DNA of 64,000 nt from Devosia limi DSM 17137 (GCF_900128975.1 NZ_FQVC01000002.1:62001-126000); one strand, 5' to 3'. Counted from the first letter of the stretch, positions 25,992-34,538 are shown. The notes: a model not told the origin generated them from the letters alone. A program made the numbers and translations.

Positions 25992-26897
25992 TCAGACCGA
26001 AGTTTGAGATGGGTTTTCCAGCAACATCCGAACGCCGCTCTCGAGGCTGACCTTAGGCACCCAGCCAAAGGTCGACCTGGCCCTGGCCGTATCCAGTACG
26101 ATGGCCGGTGGGTCGAATGGGCGAGGGGGGCGCATGTCGCGGGCAATGGGCTTGCCGGTGATGGTTTCAATCAAGGCCAGCAAGTCGAGCAGCGATGTGC
26201 CGCGGCCGGAGCCGCAATTGTAGATGCCGGTCTGGCGCTCTTCGGCGGCGCGCAGCATCAGTTCGCAGATATCGGAGACGTGGATATAGTCGCGCACCAC
26301 GGTGCCGTTTCCCCAGATTGTCGCGCGTTCTCCGCGCACTGCCAGGTTGAAGAAGGTGGTGACTGCCCCCAGTCGGCCATAGGACGCTTGCCCGGAGCCA
26401 TAGGCGTTGGATGGTCGAATGATCATCGGGTGCAACGCCCCGGTTCGGGCGTACATGGCCAGGTATTTTTCAACCGCCAGCTTGGCGATGCCATAGGCGC
26501 TGAGCGGATCGGTGGGGTGGTCCTCACAGATGGGAACGCTGGTGCCGGCACCATAGATAGCGCCGCCCGAGGAAAGATAGAGCAGGCGGCCGTTGCCGCT
26601 GTGCCGCATGGCTTCGAGCAGCCGCAGGGTGTCGACCAGGTTGGTCTGGACATCGCCGATCGGATCGGCATCAGCGGTGGCCGGGATGGTGGATGAGGCG
26701 AGGTGGCAGACAAGATCGGCGTGAACAAGCAGGCTGGGGCTGGCGGCCAGCGCGACCTGCCCACCCGGCAGGTAGTCGTGGTGCCCGGCGTAATCGACAG
26801 AGCGCCCGACAATGGTGATGCGGTGGCCGGCCCGCTCGGCCCGCGCGGAAAAATTGCGACCAATGAAGCCGTTACCGCCGACGATGACGATGTGCAT
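25992..26897 (-). CDS. NAD-dependent sugar epimerase/dehydratase
   Basis: A protein of 301 residues of the extended SDR family: NAD motif VGGNGFIGRNFSARAE at the start, HLASSTIP, LLYLSSGGAIYGAG, and the YGIAK catalytic Tyr/Lys pair near residues 145-149, then IIRPSNAYGSGQ and RDYIHVSDICELML. It resembles UDP-glucose/UDP-GalNAc 4-epimerases of polysaccharide clusters, but the exact substrate cannot be read. I start at ATG 26897 (MHIVIVGG), behind a GAGG; longer readings run into the upstream glycosyltransferase gene, which it overlaps by 26 bases. Confidence 0.88.
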   Translation of the reverse strand: MHIVIVGGNGFIGRNFSARAERAGHRITIVGRSVDYAGHHDYLPGGQVALAASPSLLVHADLVCHLASSTIPATADADPIGDVQTNLVDTLRLLEAMRHSGNGRLLYLSSGGAIYGAGTSVPICEDHPTDPLSAYGIAKLAVEKYLAMYARTGALHPMIIRPSNAYGSGQASYGRLGAVTTFFNLAVRGERATIWGNGTVVRDYIHVSDICELMLRAAEERQTGIYNCGSGRGTSLLDLLALIETITGKPIARDMRPPRPFDPPAIVLDTARARSTFGWVPKVSLESGVRMLLENPSQTSV

Positions 26898-28107
26898 CAA
26901 TGCCTCGCCGATAGGCTTCGGTGACGTCCGTGAGAAAGGCTCCGTCATTGAACAGGGCGTCTGAATAGAGCTTGGCAGCGATGCCCATGCGGCGCGCTGC
27001 AGCCTGATCCGTCGCAAGATGGCGGATATGGGCGGCGAGCGCGCCGGGATCATCAGGTTCGAAAATCAGACCACGCTCGCCATCGGCGACCAGTTCGGGA
27101 ATGCCGCCCCGGCGCGAACCGATCACCGGCCGGGCAAGGGCAAAGGCCTGGTTGATCACGTAAGGAAAGTTCTCGGGCCAAAGCGAAGGCACCACAACGA
27201 AACGCGCGCGCGACAGGATGGCCTCGAGCGCAGCCCCCCATTTCGGGCCGAGGAACTCGACATTGCTCAGGCCCTGGCGGGCAGCCAGGGCTTCGAGCCT
27301 GGGCTGTTCAGGGCCGCTCCCGATGATCTTTATGGGAAAGCCGTTGATATCAGCCGCCGCCTCGATCAGGCGGTCGACGCCTTTTTCTGCCACCAGCCTG
27401 CCGAAATAGAGGCCATAGGGCTCGTCGTCCGTCCGGGATTGGTGCGTGGCGGAGGCAAAGGGGTTGCGCAGCTTGGACCAGGAAAACGGGCGGTCTGGCC
27501 AGAACTGCGTGGTGACCTCAGCCATAAAATCGCTGGAAAAAGTGAAGTGGTGGATGCGCCGATAAACGCCCAGCACGTCATGAATGTAGGCTTCGGCAGT
27601 GCTTGCAAGCGACAGCGCGGCGTTGTCCTTGCAGCAGCGATTGCGCGCCGCGTTGAAGAAGCGCTGGCCCTTGCAGTCGTAACAAATGCGGCCGTGGTGG
27701 AACAATTTGTAGTTCGGACAGATGTGCTTGTAGTCGTTCAGCGTCGCGATCACCGGGATGTCGGCGTCGTGCGCCGCATCGAGAATGGATGGGCTGAGAT
27801 GCACGTTGATGGCAAAGGCGTGCAGCAGGTCCGGCTGGAATTCTGCGATTATGCCGGCCATCTGCCGACGCTTGCCGCCGTCATAGATGGCGCGGGGCAG
27901 GTTGATGGCCTTGCCGAGCAGAGTGCCGCCCTCATAGTCCGGCGCCTGCAAGAGCTGCAGATTATGCGGGCGATCCACCGCGTCGGCACCGGTCGCCACC
28001 ATCAGCGTGTCGTGGCCCGCCGCGCGCAGCACGCGTTCAGTTTCGCGAAAGAAGACCTCCGCACCGCCCGTCAGCTCATGGAACTTGTGGGCGAGGAGGA
28101 TGCGCAT
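26872..28107 (-). CDS. Glycosyltransferase, GT4 family
   Basis: A protein of 411 residues. It begins RILLAHKFHELTGGAEVFF, a GT-B N-terminal domain start. It has TLNDYKHICPNYKLFHHG followed by a cysteine group (ICYDCKGQRF...NRCC) seen in a subset of GT4 enzymes, and the C-terminal YFGRLVAEKGVDRLIEAA and VVPSLWPENFPYVINQAFALARPVI donor-binding domain. It transfers an unknown sugar in exopolysaccharide assembly. The start at 28107 lies four bases after the rfbD stop with no Shine-Dalgarno box, suggesting translational coupling. Confidence 0.9.
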   Translation of the reverse strand: MRILLAHKFHELTGGAEVFFRETERVLRAAGHDTLMVATGADAVDRPHNLQLLQAPDYEGGTLLGKAINLPRAIYDGGKRRQMAGIIAEFQPDLLHAFAINVHLSPSILDAAHDADIPVIATLNDYKHICPNYKLFHHGRICYDCKGQRFFNAARNRCCKDNAALSLASTAEAYIHDVLGVYRRIHHFTFSSDFMAEVTTQFWPDRPFSWSKLRNPFASATHQSRTDDEPYGLYFGRLVAEKGVDRLIEAAADINGFPIKIIGSGPEQPRLEALAARQGLSNVEFLGPKWGAALEAILSRARFVVVPSLWPENFPYVINQAFALARPVIGSRRGGIPELVADGERGLIFEPDDPGALAAHIRHLATDQAAARRMGIAAKLYSDALFNDGAFLTDVTEAYRRGIDAHRHRRR

Positions 28108-28111
28108 GCTG

Positions 28112-29008
28112 TCAGCGGGCCTTGAGCAGGCGGGAAACCACCTGTTCGCTCGATTGCCGCCACGCGGGCATGCGGGCGCCGTGGGCGGTGTTGAGCCTGG
28201 TCGTGTCGAGCCGGGAATTGGCCGGGCGGGCGGCGGGGGTCGGGTAGGCGGTGGCAGGAATGGGTTTGACTTTGGCGGTGGGGCCGCCAAGCGCTGCGGA
28301 GGCGTGGAAGATCGCCGCGGCGAACTCGGCCCAGCTGGCGTCACCGGTCCCGGTGGCATGGAAGATGCCGCGCAGGCCGGGATCGTCCGGGGTGGCCACC
28401 AGATTGCGGGCGACGACCAGTATCGCTGCTGCCAGATCCAGTGCGCTGGTTGGGTTGCCATACTGATCGGCGACGACGCGCAGTTCGTCTCGTTCCCCCG
28501 CCAGTCGCAGCATGGTGCGCAGGAAGTTGTTGCCGAATGGGGAATAAACCCAGGCGGTGCGCAGAATGGCATGGTTCGGCGTGGCTGCGGCGACGGCCTG
28601 TTCGCCTGCCAGCTTGGACGCGCCATAAACGCCGAGTGGGCCAGTGGGATCGGTTTCCAGATATGGCGTCGGCTTGCGGCCATCGAAGACATAATCGGTA
28701 GAGATATGGATGACTGGTACGCCCAGCATGGCGGCAGCAGCAGCGACGGCACCAGCGCCGGTGGCGTTGATGGCAAAAGCAAGGTCGCGCTCGGTCTCGG
28801 CGCGGTCGACTGCCGTATAGGCGGCGGCCGAGACGATGATATCGGGCGCTGCCGCGGCGAGGGCGGCGGCGATGCCCTCGGATGATCCCGCCAGATCCAG
28901 TTGCGGACGGCCAATGGGGATGATTTCGACCCCTGCATTGGCGCCGACCTCAATCAGAGACGAGGCCAATTGGCCGGAAGTGCCGGTAACTGCCAGACGC
29001 AGGGTCAT
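28112..29008 (-). CDS. rfbD: dTDP-4-dehydrorhamnose reductase
   Basis: Last step of dTDP-L-rhamnose synthesis. The 298-residue protein is typical of RmlD: TGTSGQLASSL, PDIIVSAAAYTAVDRAE, HISTDYVFDGRKPTPYLE, the catalytic YGASKLAGE (Tyr/Lys), and ILRTAWVYSPFGNNFLRTML with VVADQYGNPTSALDLA. The rfbA, rfbB and rfbC partners are not in the window, so they must be elsewhere if dTDP-rhamnose is made. It is in a leftward operon with two glycosyltransferases and an epimerase. Confidence 0.95.
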   Translation of the reverse strand: MTLRLAVTGTSGQLASSLIEVGANAGVEIIPIGRPQLDLAGSSEGIAAALAAAAPDIIVSAAAYTAVDRAETERDLAFAINATGAGAVAAAAAMLGVPVIHISTDYVFDGRKPTPYLETDPTGPLGVYGASKLAGEQAVAAATPNHAILRTAWVYSPFGNNFLRTMLRLAGERDELRVVADQYGNPTSALDLAAAILVVARNLVATPDDPGLRGIFHATGTGDASWAEFAAAIFHASAALGGPTAKVKPIPATAYPTPAARPANSRLDTTRLNTAHGARMPAWRQSSEQVVSRLLKAR

Positions 29009-29063
29009 AATTGCTCCATCGCTTGCATGGGCAAACTGCCCCGCCTTCCGCCTTCATAGCGGC

Positions 29064-29086
29064 AAGATGGCTGCTGTTGCCATCTT
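29064..29086 (-). other. Intercistronic stem-loop upstream of rfbD
   Basis: AAGATGGC at 29064-29071 pairs with GCCATCTT at 29079-29086 around seven bases; outer AGCG/CGCT pairs may extend it. It lies in the 96-base gap between the DUF1972 glycosyltransferase and rfbD. The T-run on the operon strand is before, not after, the stem, so it is more likely an mRNA-stability element than a terminator. Confidence 0.5.
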
Positions 29087-29104
29087 TCGCTGGACAAAAA
29101 GGGG

Positions 29105-30250
29105 CTAAGCCGGGTCATCGGCAGCCATCGGTTGAGGCGCAGTGCGGATCTCCGGTGCGAGCAGCAATTGCTCATAGGCGTGCAGCACATCTTCCCATCG
29201 GAAGTGCTGTTGATGGCGTTGCCGCGCCATCTGGCGGGCCACGGTGATCCTGGCAGAGTTGGTCAGCGCCTCGCCGAGGGCAGCACTGCAGCTGTTGATA
29301 TCGGTAAAGAACAGCTGACCTTCGCCGGCGGTCCATCGATTGAACCGATTGTCATGCGCGATGATGGCGCTGCCGGCGCCCATGGCCTCTACCAGCGATG
29401 GATTGGTGCCGCCGACTTGATGGCCATGCAGGCAGGCGTATGCATGAAAGCGTAGCGCCTGCACGATCGGCCGGTCATAGATCGCCCCGGCAAACACGAC
29501 CTCGTCGCTGGCGGCGGCTCGCACGCGCCGGTGATAGGGTTTAGATGGATCGAGTGCTCCCAGCAGCAGATATTTCATGCCACGCGGCCGGGCGGAAAAG
29601 GCCGATACCATTTCGAGGATCGAGTTCTCCGGCTCCATCCGCGCGACCGTCAGCATATAGCGGGACGGGTGCAGTCCAAAGGGATCGAGGGGCGCCACCG
29701 GTGCGGCGCTAACGCTGGCGGCGCCATACGGGATGATCTCGGCCGGGCGGAAGCTGCGGCGCGCCAGATGGCGGGCGATTTCGGGATGGTCGGCAATGGC
29801 GGTGGAGCACGTATTGGAGCCAATGACCTCATTGCAATAGAACCAGGCCCTGGCCGGCAGGGGCCACTTGCCGCGTTTCCACTCGATGCCATCCATGTTC
29901 ATCAATACCCGCCTTCCGGCAAGGCGTTGCAGCACGTTCAGGATGGCGGTGTTATAGCCCAGTACCAGATCAATGCCGGGGCGGCGTAGGACGTCGAGAA
30001 CGCAACGCAGGTCGAACTGGACCGTGCCTATTGGTCCGCCATGCGCGGTGCCGAAATGAACGCGCCTGATGCCGTTCCAGTCGTCTTCCCTTCGGTGGGC
30101 GGCGTTGTTGTCCGCCTGGCAGTAGACAGTAACGTTCCAGCCTCGGTCCCGCAGGTACAGTGCAAGATGCTGGGCGAAGGTCTCAAAGCCACCATGCGCG
30201 GCAGGGATGCCGCGCGTGCCCAGAATATTGATGTCGCGATATGCCCCCAT
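29105..30250 (-). CDS. DUF1972-type glycosyltransferase
   Basis: A protein of 381 residues. The start DINILGTRGIPAAHGGFETFAQ is the hallmark of the DUF1972 N-terminal domain found in rhamnosyltransferase-like GT4 enzymes. VLGYNTAILNVLQR, MNMDGIEWKRGKW and the C-terminal HGHQVGGTNPSLVEAMGAGSAIIAHD donor site are also present. With rfbD next, rhamnose transfer is a fair guess. The ATG at 30250 has a very good GAGGAGCGCT site; longer readings would cross a hairpin. Confidence 0.9.
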   Translation of the reverse strand: MGAYRDINILGTRGIPAAHGGFETFAQHLALYLRDRGWNVTVYCQADNNAAHRREDDWNGIRRVHFGTAHGGPIGTVQFDLRCVLDVLRRPGIDLVLGYNTAILNVLQRLAGRRVLMNMDGIEWKRGKWPLPARAWFYCNEVIGSNTCSTAIADHPEIARHLARRSFRPAEIIPYGAASVSAAPVAPLDPFGLHPSRYMLTVARMEPENSILEMVSAFSARPRGMKYLLLGALDPSKPYHRRVRAAASDEVVFAGAIYDRPIVQALRFHAYACLHGHQVGGTNPSLVEAMGAGSAIIAHDNRFNRWTAGEGQLFFTDINSCSAALGEALTNSARITVARQMARQRHQQHFRWEDVLHAYEQLLLAPEIRTAPQPMAADDPA

Positions 30251-30268
30251 AGCGCTCCTCAACAGCAA

Positions 30269-30293
30269 ACTGCCGCGATGGGGTCGCGGCAGT
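30269..30293 (-). terminator. Stem-loop between spike-fiber gene and glycosyltransferase
   Basis: ACTGCCGCGA at 30269-30278 pairs perfectly with TCGCGGCAGT at 30284-30293 around five bases. On the operon strand it is followed by GTTTGCTGTTG, a poor T-tract. It sits 90 bases after the spike-fiber stop and 19 bases before the next gene, so it could end the wzc-spike transcript or only stabilise ends. Confidence 0.5.
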
Positions 30294-30382
30294 CAAGTAT
30301 TCGAGTTGGGAACTTTACGTAGACTGCTGGCAGCGAAGCGGATTTTCAGTTGAGCGGAGTGGTGTCAATTGGGATATTTCTG

Positions 30383-31354
30383 CTAAGCGGTCGCCGCCAG
30401 ATTGCGGATCAGGGTTCGATCGAAGGCGGCAGGCAGCGCGGTTGCCAGCGATACTGTCTGAGACGTGCCGTCATCAAAGCTCAGCGCCAGAGTGCCGATG
30501 GACGGCGCCAAGGGCAAGGTCAGGCTATCGGCGGCGCGGTCGGCGGGGGTGGCGGCCGAGATGATCGGTGAACTCGCATCGCCAGTTTCGAGCTGCGTGT
30601 TCCAGTGCTCGTAACAGGTGCCGATGCCCGCACCAGCGCCGATGCTCGCTCGGGTTATGGTTCCATCCGCCAAAGCAGTGGTGATGCCCACATTCACAGA
30701 CCCTGCAGGCGCTGCAAAGGTCACTGACAGCAGGGCATAGCCCAGGCCAATGGGCTTGATCGAGCGCGAGATGGCTCCGTAACCAGCCCCGGCATTGATC
30801 ATCGATCCAGTGGTGAAATCGACGAGGTTGAACCAGGCGAGGATGGCATTGGCAAAGGCTGAATCGCCGACGATCAGCCGGATCCAGTCGCAATTGCCCC
30901 GACGGACGATACGGGTCAGCGTATACGTTGACCCTGCTGTGACGGCAATGGCAATGCGGGAGAGCGAGGCGTGGGCAGCCCCTTCCGTGACCCGGATTGC
31001 GGAGGCGCCGCCCACTGGGTCGACAATGCCGGTGGTCAGGGTCACTGCCGTCTTGTGCCAGACGCTCTGCTCGAGATCGGCAGACCAGGTGCAATGATTG
31101 GTGGCCGCCGGCTCCAGCGACAGGCCGAGATCGGTGAGGGCGGCAATATCGGTGCCGAACTGCTCAAAAGTTCCATTTCCGCGGCGCGCGTATTTTGCGG
31201 ATGCGCGTGTCAACGCGAAGCTGCCGGTCAGTGGAACGTTGAGGCTATTGCGCAGGGCGCGCTGGTTTTCAAAATCGATGGCGAAGCCGTTATTGTGCGG
31301 CCATGCCAGGTTTTGTCCGCCGATCTGCAGTGGCTGCATGGAAATTGCCAGCAT
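30383..31354 (-). CDS. GTA/phage head-spike fiber-like protein
   Basis: A protein of 323 residues with the features of the phage head-spike fiber domain found with RCAP_Rcc01079-type base proteins. There is an N-terminal stretch in which DFENQRALRNSLN precedes SFALTRASAKYARRGNGTFEQFG, then GLSLEPAATNHCTWSADLEQSVWHK, then a carbohydrate-binding-like jelly roll (about 100-260) with CYEHWNTQLETGDASSP. In Rhodobacter capsulatus the equivalent spikes sit on the gene transfer agent capsid and bind capsular polysaccharide. There is no signal peptide. It overlaps the base-protein gene by ATGA and is inside the exopolysaccharide operon. Family assignment is from recognised phrasing, not a search. Confidence 0.78.
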   Translation of the reverse strand: MLAISMQPLQIGGQNLAWPHNNGFAIDFENQRALRNSLNVPLTGSFALTRASAKYARRGNGTFEQFGTDIAALTDLGLSLEPAATNHCTWSADLEQSVWHKTAVTLTTGIVDPVGGASAIRVTEGAAHASLSRIAIAVTAGSTYTLTRIVRRGNCDWIRLIVGDSAFANAILAWFNLVDFTTGSMINAGAGYGAISRSIKPIGLGYALLSVTFAAPAGSVNVGITTALADGTITRASIGAGAGIGTCYEHWNTQLETGDASSPIISAATPADRAADSLTLPLAPSIGTLALSFDDGTSQTVSLATALPAAFDRTLIRNLAATA

Positions 31355-31617
31355 CAGAACAGCCCGACAATGGCCGTGGCCGTCGTGCCGGTCGCCTTGA
31401 CGCGGCGGACGCGGGCGGGCAGGACGGTGCCGCCGGGAACGCCGCTAAAGCTGACTTCTTCGCCGGACAACATCACCACCGCAAGATTGCCGGCGCCGCC
31501 GACATAGATGGCACGGGTGACCTCGCTGAGGTCGGCGGCATCTGCCGGCACAACAGCAAAGCCGCCGGACGCAGGCGACTCCAATCCACCGGCGTGATTT
31601 GCGAAACGATCGGGCAT
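31354..31617 (-). CDS. Spike base protein, RCAP_Rcc01079 family
   Basis: A protein of 87 residues. The pattern PDRFANHAGGLESPASGGFAVVPADAADLSEVTRAIYVGGAGNLAVVML...VPGGTVLPARVRRVKATGTTATAIVGL closely follows the short spike base proteins known as the RCAP_Rcc01079 family in GTA and prophage clusters (motif parts PDRF, PADAADL, TRAIYVGG, VPGGTVLP, TGTTA). It should form a small beta domain anchoring the fiber protein. I start at ATG 31617, seven bases after GGAGA; ATG 31623 abuts that box. It lies 68 bases after the wzc stop on the same strand, and its stop overlaps the fiber gene start. Confidence 0.8.
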   Translation of the reverse strand: MPDRFANHAGGLESPASGGFAVVPADAADLSEVTRAIYVGGAGNLAVVMLSGEEVSFSGVPGGTVLPARVRRVKATGTTATAIVGLF

Positions 31618-31685
31618 GAGCATTCTCCGTCATTGAGGCTGCCCTCAGGATAGGACAGGTCCATTGGACGGGGATAAGTCGCTCG

Positions 31686-33509
31686 CTAAGTCGCCTCCTC
31701 GGCGTAATAACCCTTGTACTTGCGTCGATAGACGGAGCGTGGCTGGTCCTGCTGGTTGATCACGGCGACGACCTCTGCATGGGGCAGTTTGACGTCCAGC
31801 AGGCTGGTCAGTGCCTGCCTGGCTTCGATCTGGGAGGTACTCGCCCATTTCGTGACGAACACGATGGCATCGACAAAGGGCGCGACATAGAGGCTGTCCA
31901 CCACCGGGCCAACCGGTGGCGTATCGATGACGACCACCTCGAAGGTGTCCCTGACGGCCTCCATCAACCGGGAAAAGGCGGCACTGGTGAGCAGCTGGTC
32001 GGTCGGCAGGTCGCTGACATGGGCGCCAATTATGATTGTCGCGCTGGTCAGGCTATCCCGCGAAATAATCGAGGCGAGATCATTGGAGTCCCCATCCAGG
32101 TAGTCCATCAGGCCATGCGATGGTTCGATATGGAGGTGGCGGTGCAGGCTGGGCTTGCGCAAGTCGCAATCGATCAGCAGCACGCGTCGACCAGACAGGG
32201 CATAGGAGCGGGCCAGGGCCAGGGCCAGCGTGCTCTTGCCTTCGTCGGGTGCGGCTGAACTGATCATCACCACCTTGCCACCAGTGCCCGTATCGGCCTG
32301 GCGGCGCAGCGATTGCTCCAGTGTGGCTCGTAGACGTCGTACTGATTCAGCGAACACGGACAGGGGCTCGGCGATCATCAGGTTGGCCAGGCTTTGCTTG
32401 TCGGACTGTTCGCGTTGCCGGGGAATGGCGGTGGCGACGCGTGCGCGCAATACCGAAGCCATCTGCGCCTTGCTGGTGAAGCCACCGATGTAGTTCTCAT
32501 ACAAAACTGCCAGGACCACGCCCAGCCCCAGCCCCAAAAGTGCGGCCATGCCGACGATCAGCAGCCGGTTGGGGAAGCTGGGTGACTGGGGCGTCAACGC
32601 CGCCGAAACCAGGCGGCTATCGGCGACCTGGAGGTCGGCCTGGGTTTCCAGATCGTGGACGCGTGACAGCAGGGTCTCGTATTGTTGGCGCGCCACTTCG
32701 GCGCTTTGCTGCAATCCATAGGTCTGGGTCAGGATATCGGCAGGCAGGTTGCTGGTGAATGTCTGCTGCAATTGCTGTTGTGCCAGCGGGGTGTTCAGGG
32801 TGAAGTTGGCCTGAGCGGCGTCGGCGGTGCCAGTCGCCGCATTGGCGCGGACGAAGGCGGCAAGTGCTCCCTCGGCGCTGACAACAGCTTGCCGCGCCTG
32901 CGCAACGCGCGCTTGCAGGATGTCGCGCGATGCCAGCGTTCTGGTGATCTTGGCGGCGATCTGGTCGTCAATATAAGCCTGCGCCAGGGCGTTGGCGAGC
33001 CCGGCGGACTGGACCGGATCGCTGGAACGCGCCTGAATGCTGATCACATAGGTCAGGCCGCGGCGCTTGATCGATATGGCCGAGCGCAGGCTTTCCAATG
33101 TCTGATTGAGCGCGGCGTCCGGGTCGGTGTCCGGTGCAGATGTATTGGCTAAGCCGAAAAATGCTGCCACCTGCTGGCGCAGCGAGGGCGCGGCAGCAGG
33201 ACCGCCCTCGCCGGTCAGCCCGACAGCCTCAATGACTTTCAACAGCACAGTATTTGAGCGCAGAATTTCCACCTCGCTGTCGATGCGGGCGCTGTCGCTG
33301 CTGCTGGCCGACGCGTGCTGGTCAGGATCGAGCAGGTTCTTGCGACTGGGATCGACCAGAACCAGCGCTGTACTCGAAAAAGAAGGGGGCAAGGCAAAGG
33401 CGACTATGCCTGCCAGCGTCACCACGGCGATGACCGTCGTGATAATGAGCCGGCTTTGACGCTGCAGCAGGGCAAAAACCCGGCGCAGGTCGATGTCGGT
33501 ATCGTCCAT
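31686..33509 (-). CDS. Wzc-type polysaccharide co-polymerase and tyrosine autokinase
   Basis: Inner-membrane protein of 607 residues that controls exopolysaccharide polymerisation and export. Wzz domain: transmembrane helix at about 23-42 (LIITTVIAVVTLAGIVAFAL), periplasmic coiled-coil region to about 300, second helix about 302-325. Cytoplasmic BY-kinase: Walker A SSAAPDEGKSTLALALA (about 413-430), Walker A' LLIDCDLRKPSL, Walker B VVIDTPPV. The C-terminus is tyrosine-rich (SVYRRKYKGYYAEE), the usual autophosphorylation cluster. ATG 33509 has a strong GGGGGAGGAT site. A longer reading from 33572 lacks such a site. Confidence 0.94.
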   Translation of the reverse strand: MDDTDIDLRRVFALLQRQSRLIITTVIAVVTLAGIVAFALPPSFSSTALVLVDPSRKNLLDPDQHASASSSDSARIDSEVEILRSNTVLLKVIEAVGLTGEGGPAAAPSLRQQVAAFFGLANTSAPDTDPDAALNQTLESLRSAISIKRRGLTYVISIQARSSDPVQSAGLANALAQAYIDDQIAAKITRTLASRDILQARVAQARQAVVSAEGALAAFVRANAATGTADAAQANFTLNTPLAQQQLQQTFTSNLPADILTQTYGLQQSAEVARQQYETLLSRVHDLETQADLQVADSRLVSAALTPQSPSFPNRLLIVGMAALLGLGLGVVLAVLYENYIGGFTSKAQMASVLRARVATAIPRQREQSDKQSLANLMIAEPLSVFAESVRRLRATLEQSLRRQADTGTGGKVVMISSAAPDEGKSTLALALARSYALSGRRVLLIDCDLRKPSLHRHLHIEPSHGLMDYLDGDSNDLASIISRDSLTSATIIIGAHVSDLPTDQLLTSAAFSRLMEAVRDTFEVVVIDTPPVGPVVDSLYVAPFVDAIVFVTKWASTSQIEARQALTSLLDVKLPHAEVVAVINQQDQPRSVYRRKYKGYYAEEAT

Positions 33510-33586
33510 GACTATCCTCCCCCGCGGACATCTGGCGACACCACCATGTCGCGTTCTACCCGGATGGTCCAATGAATAATGTGAGC

Positions 33587-34375
33587 TCAGAGGAGGTTAG
33601 CAGCGGCACTCCCTGTCTGAAGGAAGCGAACAGCCGCGTCGCGACGCAGGCGGGCGGCCGTGAGCACCCCGGTCGCGAAGGCACCAGTATCCAGACCAAT
33701 GCGGTGGGGCAGTCGTACGGGTTCAGGTCCGGGCGTGTGACCGTGGACGACCCGTGGCAAGCCAGTCTCTGGCGTACTGAGGAAAGGCTCGCGCATCCAC
33801 AGCAGATCGGCGTCCGATTGCGCCGTGAATGGCAATGCGGGATTGAGGCCGGCATGGACGAAGACCAGGTCGGGCAGGGTCAGCAGGATCGGCAGGCTCT
33901 GCATGAAGTCGATGTGCGCCTGCGGAATATGGGCCTCCAAGGTGGCTCGCATCTGCGCCTTGGGCAGGCCGACAAAGCGGCCCGTCTCGATTCCATAGGA
34001 TGCCAGCGTCTCGAGCCCGCCATATTTCAGCCAGGCCGCCTCGCGGGTTGGATTGGTCAGGTAATCGAGCAGCATGGCCTCATGGTTGCCTGCCAGGCAG
34101 ATGCGCTCGAAGCCCGGCGGGGGCGGGGCGATCAGGTGGTCGAGAACGCCGTCCGAGCGGGGGCCGCGATCAACATAATCACCGAGGGTTACAATCCATT
34201 TTCCGCCCTGGACCCCCGCCGCATCGGCCACGATCTGGCGCTCCAGCGCCTCCAGTTCGCTCAGGCAACCGTGGATGTCGCCGATGGCATAGATCACCGC
34301 GGGCCAGTCACGCATGAGGCGCGCCCGCGGTTGGTTTATTCGGCGCGGCAGTAGATTTTGTAGCAATGGCAGCAT
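33587..34375 (-). CDS. PPP-family serine/threonine protein phosphatase
   Basis: A calcineurin-like metallophosphoesterase of 262 residues with the full PPP signature: YAIGDIHGCLSELEAL, VTLGDYVDRGPRSDG, CLAGNHEAMLL, and the later metal histidines in LVFVHAGLNP and VVHGHTPG. The active site uses two metal ions. Bacterial PPPs remove phosphate from Ser/Thr and sometimes Tyr. It lies 77 bases upstream of wzc on the same strand, which suggests a partner role with the tyrosine kinase; such operons more often carry a low-molecular-weight tyrosine phosphatase. Confidence 0.9.
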   Translation of the reverse strand: MLPLLQNLLPRRINQPRARLMRDWPAVIYAIGDIHGCLSELEALERQIVADAAGVQGGKWIVTLGDYVDRGPRSDGVLDHLIAPPPPGFERICLAGNHEAMLLDYLTNPTREAAWLKYGGLETLASYGIETGRFVGLPKAQMRATLEAHIPQAHIDFMQSLPILLTLPDLVFVHAGLNPALPFTAQSDADLLWMREPFLSTPETGLPRVVHGHTPGPEPVRLPHRIGLDTGAFATGVLTAARLRRDAAVRFLQTGSAAANLL

Positions 34376-34538
34376 CGGTTGAGCCTATCCCAGATCATCA
34401 TGGTCATGCTGGGGCGGGGGATAAAATTGTCGGCACCGTCCCAATGATAACCTGAAATCCGATAGAGTGGCTCTGCGGCTTGACACTCACCGGGTGACTT
34501 ATGGGTCCGCATGCGTGTGTGACGATGGAGCCGTGCCG

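Noticed and set aside
26872-28953. A 693-residue version of the GT4 glycosyltransferase
   Set aside because: Its first 280 residues are rfbD read in another frame, proline/serine rich and without motifs; the ATG at 28107 starts a proper GT-B domain.
30383-31617. A prophage or complete gene transfer agent cluster
   Set aside because: Only the two spike-like genes are present; no terminase, portal, capsid, tail, integrase or attachment repeats were seen nearby.
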